From contig CATLOZ010000008.1 in the NCBI GenBank assembly GCA_950054395.1, positions 1 through 34,286 on the forward strand: a stretch of 34,286 nucleotides of DNA. Reading direction: 5' to 3'. This document shows positions 27,795-34,286 of the stretch, one piece after another (positions within the stretch are counted from its first letter, which is position 1; each line of letters starts with the position of its first letter). The notes under the pieces are model-generated. The model did no database searches and had not been told where the DNA came from. It saw only the letters and a list, made by a program, of their open reading frames with translations. The position numbers were made by a program, and so were the translations under genes. This stretch comes from an uncultured Chloroflexota bacterium (GTDB lineage: Bacteria > Chloroflexota > Dehalococcoidia > Lucifugimonadales > GCA-002694895).

Positions 27795-28399
27795 TTTTTC
27801 TCAGAATTAATATATGCATAAAATATACGTTGCATTATGGTTATTAATGCTAAGAGGATAGAAATATACATAAATAAATAAAAAATATACAAATAAAATG
27901 AACCTATTATTAATGCAAGTGAAAGAGTAACGATTCTTTCTGGTCTGGTGAAGATACCTATATCTCCTTCTATGCCTATAGATTCATATTTTGTTTTTAT
28001 ATAACTTACTAATTGATTAGATATTGCACTAAGAAAAATGATTAATAAAGAATTTGGATCATTAATAAAATAGATAAATAAGCCACCATATATTGCTATT
28101 TCAGACAATCTATCAATAACTGCATCAATAAATTTCCCGAAATTTGTTGTGTTGTTTGTATATCTAGCTAATGCTCCGTCTAGCAAATCAAAAATACTAG
28201 AAAATATTATTAGTATTCCTGAAATTATTAAATATCCCTGACTTATTAAAATCATTGTTATTATTGAAAATATAAATCCAATAATTGTTAAAGTATTTGG
28301 CGATATTTTACTTTTTACCAATAAAGGGATTAACGAGGCATACAATAATTTGTTGCAATATAACTTTAATTTATTTCTTTGTATTTGATAATTATTCAA
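27791..28399 (-). CDS. CDP-alcohol phosphatidyltransferase, phosphatidylinositol(-phosphate) synthase-like
   Basis: DLLDGALARYTNNTTNFGKFIDAVIDR CDP-OH-P motif and SYIKTKYESIGIEGDIGIFTRPERI. Confidence 0.88.
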   Translation of the reverse strand: MNNYQIQRNKLKLYCNKLLYASLIPLLVKSKISPNTLTIIGFIFSIITMILISQGYLIISGILIIFSSIFDLLDGALARYTNNTTNFGKFIDAVIDRLSEIAIYGGLFIYFINDPNSLLIIFLSAISNQLVSYIKTKYESIGIEGDIGIFTRPERIVTLSLALIIGSFYLYIFYLFMYISILLALITIMQRIFYAYINSEKK

Positions 28400-29496
28400 T
28401 GATATGAAATTTTTTTATTATATAAAGTATTTTTATAAGTATTAATTATTTTATCAGATATGTTGTCCCAATTTAGATTTTTAATGTATAAATTAGCATT
28501 AGTGATTAATTTTTGTTTTTGATTTTTGTCATCATATAATTTTTTAATTGAATGAGCTAATTGATATATATTATTGGGCTCAATAAGTAATCCATTAAAA
28601 TTGTTTGTAATTATTTCGTTGTACCCCTGGATATCTGAAGCAATGATAGCTGTATTTGAAGCCATTGCTTCTAATAATATAATTCCAAAACTTTCTTTTT
28701 TTAAAGAAGGGGCACAAAGAATATCTGATGACTGAAGGTATTCTGCTTTGCTACTTTCACTTACAAATCCAGGATTTATTATTTCTATATTGTTAATCTT
28801 GAGATTGGTTACTTTGTTACCTAGTATAATTAGCCTAATAGAAAAATCAAATGTATATTTTTTTAAGCTTTTTATAAGAGTGTTGAGGCCTTTTCTATGA
28901 TCGTTTCTGCCTATGAAAATTATGTTTAATTTATTATCTGTAATTTTATTAATTTTTTTAGCTTTAATGAAAAACTCTGTATTAATGCCATTGGGTATTA
29001 TTTCATAGATATTTTGAAAATAAGTATTTATAAAATTTTTAGCTGTTTCAGAAACTGCGATGCGTACATGTAATTTTTTGTCTAAAGGTTTGAATATATT
29101 GTTCAATCCAAATTTATATAAATTTGTACCTTGATTTGAATGAAAAGTTGCTATGTTTATAGTTTCAGAATTCAATAAAAAGCTGATAGGAAGAGAACCC
29201 GCGAATGGTTCATGTAAGTGTATTATATCTGGTTTATATTTAGAAATTAATTTTTTTACTTGGTTATTTATAAAAGGAGATAAAGTGATTTGTGATTTAG
29301 ACCCACCACTATTTATATTGAATGTTTTTCCTATTTTATAATGATTATTATGATCATAGATATTAGTTTTACTTTCTGGAGTTATAAGAATATATTTAAT
29401 TTTTTTCTTTTTTAATTGTTGAGTTAAATTAAAGACGTGATTCCATACACCTCCTGGGTTATCTATTCCATAAGGGCAAACAATAAAAATTTTCAT
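28396..29496 (-). CDS. GT4-family glycosyltransferase, PimA-like
   Basis: CPYGIDNPGGVWNHVFNLTQQL, HLHEPFAGSLPISFL, IPNGINTEFF, FIGRNDHRKGLNTLIKSL, APSLKKESFGIILLEAMASNTAIIASDIQGYNEII. Confidence 0.88.
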   Translation of the reverse strand: MKIFIVCPYGIDNPGGVWNHVFNLTQQLKKKKIKYILITPESKTNIYDHNNHYKIGKTFNINSGGSKSQITLSPFINNQVKKLISKYKPDIIHLHEPFAGSLPISFLLNSETINIATFHSNQGTNLYKFGLNNIFKPLDKKLHVRIAVSETAKNFINTYFQNIYEIIPNGINTEFFIKAKKINKITDNKLNIIFIGRNDHRKGLNTLIKSLKKYTFDFSIRLIILGNKVTNLKINNIEIINPGFVSESSKAEYLQSSDILCAPSLKKESFGIILLEAMASNTAIIASDIQGYNEIITNNFNGLLIEPNNIYQLAHSIKKLYDDKNQKQKLITNANLYIKNLNWDNISDKIINTYKNTLYNKKISYH

Positions 29497-29503
29497 TTAT
29501 ATT

Positions 29504-30592
29504 TTAAGGATTTTCTGTAGAAGACTGTATAAATTTTTCAAGTAAATTTCTTGCTTCATTGTCTGTAAACTGTGTAGGAGGTGATTTCATAAAATAACTT
29601 GAAGGGGCATCAATTGCTCCGGCCATTCCTTTATCCATAGCTATTTTACAGCACCGGACTGCATCGATAACTACACCTGCAGAATTTGGGCTATCCCACA
29701 CTTCAAGTTTTAATTCTATATTTAAAGGAACGTCTCCAAAGCTGTTCCCTTCTAATCGTATATATGCCCATTTTCTATCCGATAACCATGGGACATGATC
29801 ACTTGGGCCTATATGGATATTCTTGCTATCGATTTCATGGTCAATTTGCGAGGTTACTGATTGTGTTTTTGATATTTTTTTAGATTTTAAACGGGATCTT
29901 TCAAGCATATTTAGGAAATCTGTGTTTCCGCCAAAGTTAAGTTGATATGAATTTTCTAATTCTACGCCTCTGTCCATAAATAATCTGCTTAATACTCTAT
30001 GCACAATAGTTGCGCCTACTTGTGATTTGATGTCATCTCCTATTACAGGAACTCCTGCATCCTCAAATCGTTTCTGCCAATATCCATTTGGGCTTGATGC
30101 AATAAAGACAGGTATACAATTTATAAATCCACATTGTGCTTTAAGGATTTGTTCTACATACCATTTTGTAGCTTCTTCTGATCCGACAGGCAGATAACTA
30201 ACAACTACGTCAGTTTTAGTTTCTTTCAAAACTTTAATAATATCTACTGTTGAAGAATTGTGCTTTTCAATTATTTCTCCTAAATATTGACCAATGCCAT
30301 CATGTGTCATTCCTCTTTGTACAGGTATATTTAGTTTTGGTACGTCTTGAAATTTTATAGTATTATTTGGTTCGGAAAATATTGCTTCTGAAAGGTCTTT
30401 ACCTACTTTGTTTTTATCTACATCAAAAGCAGCAGAAAATTCGATGTCTCCTATATGATATTTTCCAAGTAGTGGATGCATTATTCCTGGGATTTTATCA
30501 TTTTCTTTTGCGTTTTTGTATTTTATTACTCCTTGCACCAGGGATGATGCACAATTTCCAACTCCAATTATAGCTACTCTAACTTTACTCAA
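29504..30592 (-). CDS. ino1: Inositol-3-phosphate synthase, short actinobacterial type
   Basis: [112 protein letters not shown]. Confidence 0.93.
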   Translation of the reverse strand: MSKVRVAIIGVGNCASSLVQGVIKYKNAKENDKIPGIMHPLLGKYHIGDIEFSAAFDVDKNKVGKDLSEAIFSEPNNTIKFQDVPKLNIPVQRGMTHDGIGQYLGEIIEKHNSSTVDIIKVLKETKTDVVVSYLPVGSEEATKWYVEQILKAQCGFINCIPVFIASSPNGYWQKRFEDAGVPVIGDDIKSQVGATIVHRVLSRLFMDRGVELENSYQLNFGGNTDFLNMLERSRLKSKKISKTQSVTSQIDHEIDSKNIHIGPSDHVPWLSDRKWAYIRLEGNSFGDVPLNIELKLEVWDSPNSAGVVIDAVRCCKIAMDKGMAGAIDAPSSYFMKSPPTQFTDNEARNLLEKFIQSSTENP

Positions 30593-30731
30593 AATATTCC
30601 TTTAAAGAATATGGTTAAACAAGAACAAGACCAAGATTGTATCATCTCAGTATAATGATTTCAATAGTGATTTCTTTGGATATATTTAGATTGTATTATT
30701 CTTACAAAGTAAATTTAATTTATGAAATTTT

Positions 30732-32081
30732 TTATATAATTTCATCCCCTGCAATTAGATAAAAGTTAATTAAATCTAAATTTTGTAGTTTTCTGAGATG
30801 ATTTTTATCTCCAACTATAATTGTTGAAAAATCGTTTAGTGATTTGAAATTTTGACTGATATATTGGTAGATATGATTTAAGTCGATTTTATCTATATTT
30901 TCGAGATATTTATTGTAAAATTTTTTTGATTGGTTAGCACTAATTAACCAATTTAACATTTTTAAAGCGGAAGTATGTGTTTCGAAATTATTTAAATATT
31001 CTTGTTTCAGTGAATGTTTTGCATTATTTAATTCTTCATTTGAAATTTTATTATTATTAAATAATCCTTGTATTTCATTATTTATTTCATATATTGATTC
31101 TTTGGTTTTTGTTGAGTTTACTGAGCCTCCGCCTATTAATAAAGGTGGATTGGTATTCCATTGAATATTTGATCCAAATCCATATGAATAACCTTTTTTT
31201 TCTCTTAAACAGACATTCAGCCTTGACATAAAAGAACCCCCTAGAATTTCATTAAATAAATCCCCTAAAATAATATCTGTAGAATTTGACAAAGTAAGAT
31301 TTTTACCAAATAATATTGCACTTTGTGGATTATTTGTATTTGTATAAATTAAATAATTTTTCTTTTTGGGGACACTAAAATCCGAACTATGATTTGAAAT
31401 ATTTTTTACAGTCTTAAGGTTATTTAATATTATATTTAATTTTTTATCATTATTGATATTTATAATAGAAATTTTGGTATCTTCAGTAAAAATTAATATT
31501 TTTTTAAATATTTTTTTAATTTTCTCAAATTCATAATTTTCTATACTTGATAAATTTCCAGATGATGTAAAAGAATCTATTGAGTCTTTTGAATAAATAG
31601 ATTTAGCCAACCCTTTTTGAGCCAAGTACATTGGGTTACCTTTGTTTTGAATAATTTCGCCTGTTCTTTGTTTTTTTAACCGAATAAATTCTTTTTCTGA
31701 AAAATATGGATTTAAAATAGAATTTATAATTAAATTCAGAGGTTTTTCCCAATTATCTGATGATGATTGGAATCCTAAAGTAATAAAATTATTATCACTA
31801 GAATAAATAGGGTCAGCTCCTAAATTTTCAATTTGTTCATATAAAGAATAATTATTTAAACCTTTTTGTTCAAATAACATTTTAATAACGAAGCTAATCG
31901 CACCCGGCGGTATTATTGATGTTGATTTATTATTTATCTTATTTATGAATAATATTGTGAATAAATCTGTAGATGGTTTATTGATAGTGAAAATATTTAT
32001 TTTATTACTTAATGTTTCACTTGATATATCTGGTAATTTAAATTTATTTTTTAATAGAGAAGGGCTTGGTAAGTTATTCAT
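30732..32081 (-). CDS. M16-family peptidase-like subunit without HxxEH (probably non-catalytic)
   Basis: M16 C-terminal motif CLREKKGYSYGFGSNIQW; active-site position reads VIKMLFEQKG. Confidence 0.87.
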   Translation of the reverse strand: MNNLPSPSLLKNKFKLPDISSETLSNKINIFTINKPSTDLFTILFINKINNKSTSIIPPGAISFVIKMLFEQKGLNNYSLYEQIENLGADPIYSSDNNFITLGFQSSSDNWEKPLNLIINSILNPYFSEKEFIRLKKQRTGEIIQNKGNPMYLAQKGLAKSIYSKDSIDSFTSSGNLSSIENYEFEKIKKIFKKILIFTEDTKISIININNDKKLNIILNNLKTVKNISNHSSDFSVPKKKNYLIYTNTNNPQSAILFGKNLTLSNSTDIILGDLFNEILGGSFMSRLNVCLREKKGYSYGFGSNIQWNTNPPLLIGGGSVNSTKTKESIYEINNEIQGLFNNNKISNEELNNAKHSLKQEYLNNFETHTSALKMLNWLISANQSKKFYNKYLENIDKIDLNHIYQYISQNFKSLNDFSTIIVGDKNHLRKLQNLDLINFYLIAGDEII

Positions 32082-32085
32082 TTTT

Positions 32086-33366
32086 TCATTTTTTTATTTT
32101 ATAGTGTAAACGCAGATGAGGCGTGCGTAATAAATATTCTGCAGCATCAATGACATCCTGTTTTAGTACTTTGTTATATCTATCAAGTATGTTATTTATC
32201 TTATCAGGATTTCCTCCATAAATATTAAAATAATTTAACATATCAGCTATTCCTCCGAATCCACCTGATTTTTCTAATTGTCTATTAATACTTAGTTTAT
32301 ATTTATTTTTAGCAAGAATTATTTCTTCATTAGATATATTACCTGAATTAATATTCTTTATTTCATCAATTGTTATTTTATATATTTCATCAAAATTTAT
32401 TTCTTGTTTTATATTGATTGAAATATCAAATTCTCCTGCAAGTTCATTTGAATAATGAGTAACTTCTAAACTTTGGGCTAATTGTGTTTTAGTTATTAAT
32501 TTTTGATATAGCCTACTGCCAATCCCATCTCCTAATATTGTGGATAAGAAGTCTAATTCAGGTTCGTTATTACTAAATATATGGGAATTTGTAGGCCATC
32601 TAATAATTAGTTTTGGTAAAGTTGCAGGACTTTCTCCAATCATTTCATGAAATGTATTTTTTTTAAGTGAACTGATTAATGGTTTATTATTATAGGAATT
32701 AATTTTATTTGATTTTATATTTCCAAAATATTGTTCAAGCCATTTTATAGTTTGTTTAGAATTAAAATTTCCTGAAATTGCAAGACTTGAATTTGATGGC
32801 ACATAATAATTCTGATGAAATTTTATTGTTTCTGACAATTTGGCTTTTTGAATATCAGATTCATATCCGATAGTTTGCCAATTATAAGGATGGGGTTTTG
32901 GAAAAATTATATCTTGTATAAATTCTTCACTATCTCCATATGGTGAGTTTTCATAGTTTTGCTTTCTTTCTTGAATAACAATTTTCTTTTCTTTTTCTAG
33001 TTTTGTATCAGTTAGAACTTCTGTTAAGTACCCCATACGATCCGCCTCCATAAATATTACTCTTTCCAAATATTCCGGACTGATATTTTCCCAATAATTT
33101 GTCCTGTCTGAATTTGTTGACCCATTGATCCCTGTACTTATAGGTTCAACTATTGAGAACCAATTGGTATTGCAATTCTTAGAACCTTCAAACATTAGAT
33201 GTTCAAACAGGTGTGCAAAACCTGTCATACCTGGTTTTTCATTTTTGGAACCAACGTGATACCATATATTTAATGCTGCAAATCCTTTGGTATTGTCTTT
33301 ATTTAGAATGCATTGTAAGCCGTTAGAAAGTGTGATTTTAGATACTGAATGCTCTTTTTTGCTCAT
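32086..33366 (-). CDS. M16-family zinc peptidase (catalytic subunit)
   Basis: GMTGFAHLFEHLMFEGSKN (HxxEH), YYVPSNSSLAISGNF. Confidence 0.94.
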   Translation of the reverse strand: MSKKEHSVSKITLSNGLQCILNKDNTKGFAALNIWYHVGSKNEKPGMTGFAHLFEHLMFEGSKNCNTNWFSIVEPISTGINGSTNSDRTNYWENISPEYLERVIFMEADRMGYLTEVLTDTKLEKEKKIVIQERKQNYENSPYGDSEEFIQDIIFPKPHPYNWQTIGYESDIQKAKLSETIKFHQNYYVPSNSSLAISGNFNSKQTIKWLEQYFGNIKSNKINSYNNKPLISSLKKNTFHEMIGESPATLPKLIIRWPTNSHIFSNNEPELDFLSTILGDGIGSRLYQKLITKTQLAQSLEVTHYSNELAGEFDISINIKQEINFDEIYKITIDEIKNINSGNISNEEIILAKNKYKLSINRQLEKSGGFGGIADMLNYFNIYGGNPDKINNILDRYNKVLKQDVIDAAEYLLRTPHLRLHYKIKK

Positions 33367-33487
33367 TAATTTGTTTCCAAATGAGATTTTATAGTATTAA
33401 AGTTTTGATTCCAAGGTACATCAGATGATAATATTTATAATATAGTTTGTGAAACACATTTTAAAATAATTGAAAATGAGGTATTAG

Positions 33488-34286
33488 ATGAATAAAAATA
33501 AATCCAAATTACCAAGAAATGGGTTTGTATATTTGATTATTATTTCTACTGTTTTTGCGGTTATCTTATCTACTGCTAATAGTCCTTTTAATATGAGTAA
33601 TGAGATATCTGTTACTGAAACTCTGGAAATGATTCAGGAAGGAAGTATTCAAGAAATTATTGTTGAAGGAGAGAAACTTAATATTACAACTAAAGATGGT
33701 AGCAAACTTGTATCATCTAAGGAACCTGGCTCTGATTTGATTGAACTAATGAGAAACTCTGGCATAGACCCCTTGCAATCAGATGTTAATATTATAATTA
33801 AAGGAAGGAGTGGCTGGGGAACTGTAATCGGATTATTATTTAACTTTTTGCCAATTATATTTTTTGCGGGTTTAATTTTATTTATGATGCGGCAAGCTCA
33901 AGGTGGTGCTAATCAAACTTTTGGCTTTGGGAAGAGTAAGGCTCGTAAATTTACAGATAATAAATCAGGAGTCACATTTAATGATGTTGCAGGAGTAGAA
34001 GAAGCTAAAATTGAATTGTCAGAGATAGTTGAGTTTTTGAAAGAACCTGATAAATTTCGAAAACTTGGAGCTAAAGTTCCTAGAGGTGTGCTTTTAGTAG
34101 GGCCTCCTGGTACAGGTAAAACTTTACTTGCAAAAGCTGTTGCTGGCGAAGCTAATGTGCTTTTCTATTCTATAAGCGGGAGCGAGTTTGTTGAGATGTT
34201 TGTTGGTGTAGGAGCTGCAAGGGTAAGAGATTTATTTGGGCAAGCTAAAGCAAATTCCCCATGTATTATTTTTATAGATGAAATCG
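33488..34286 (+). CDS. ftsH: ATP-dependent zinc metalloprotease FtsH, N-terminal part (runs off right edge)
   Basis: [25 protein letters not shown]...; [83 protein letters not shown]. Not in the ORF track. Confidence 0.97.
   Translation, partial: MNKNKSKLPRNGFVYLIIISTVFAVILSTANSPFNMSNEISVTETLEMIQEGSIQEIIVEGEKLNITTKDGSKLVSSKEPGSDLIELMRNSGIDPLQSDVNIIIKGRSGWGTVIGLLFNFLPIIFFAGLILFMMRQAQGGANQTFGFGKSKARKFTDNKSGVTFNDVAGVEEAKIELSEIVEFLKEPDKFRKLGAKVPRGVLLVGPPGTGKTLLAKAVAGEANVLFYSISGSEFVEMFVGVGAARVRDLFGQAKANSPCIIFIDEI

Noticed and set aside
27577-27810. Small plus-strand ORFs at 27577-27810, 29153-29341, 29686-29883, 30367-30573, 14673-14855 and 20949-21167
   Set aside because: Antisense to conserved genes; no independent coding evidence.
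30722-30745. ATGAAATT/AATTTCAT inverted repeat over the stop codon of the 30732-32081 gene
   Set aside because: Weak AT-rich stem, no T-tract, chance expectation high.
1-34286. CRISPR arrays, transposons, prophage, toxin-antitoxin or defence islands
   Set aside because: No regularly spaced repeats, transposase/integrase or phage genes, or recognised defence proteins were seen.

Overview
AT-rich bacterial chromosomal segment of mostly housekeeping genes. Gene content (caa3-type oxidase with a lipoprotein CoxB, ThrRS lacking a TGS domain, actinobacterial-type Ino1) suggests a Chloroflexota-like, possibly marine SAR202-type, organism; this is inference only. Order: partial enolase (-); thrS; heme A synthase plus caa3 oxidase operon (ctaA, coxBACD, ctaG, a 71-aa membrane protein, SCO1-like); reverse-strand infC-rpmI-rplT; reverse-strand hflK-hflC-ybeY-dnaX-ybaB-recR-recO; a gluzincin-like protein and a protein of unknown family; a degenerate DUF503-like remnant; tRNA-Pro(GGG) directly followed by a penicillin-amidase-family gene; a D-aminoacylase-family amidohydrolase; prfB with the programmed +1 frameshift; a Dpp/Opp-type ABC operon (binding protein and two permeases, no ATPases in window); a reverse-strand ino1 / PimA-like glycosyltransferase / PI-synthase-like / MA-type peptidase operon; an M16 peptidase pair; partial ftsH. 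The ORF track misses or mis-starts several features: enolase, ftsH, the 5' part of prfB, the infC N-terminus (probable AUA start), and the penicillin amidase start (its ORF runs through the tRNA). The most speculative item worth follow-up is the peptidase with a C-terminal Cys-containing sorting-like tail, overlapping and downstream of inositol-lipid genes. I saw no CRISPR array, transposon, phage or recognisable defence system.
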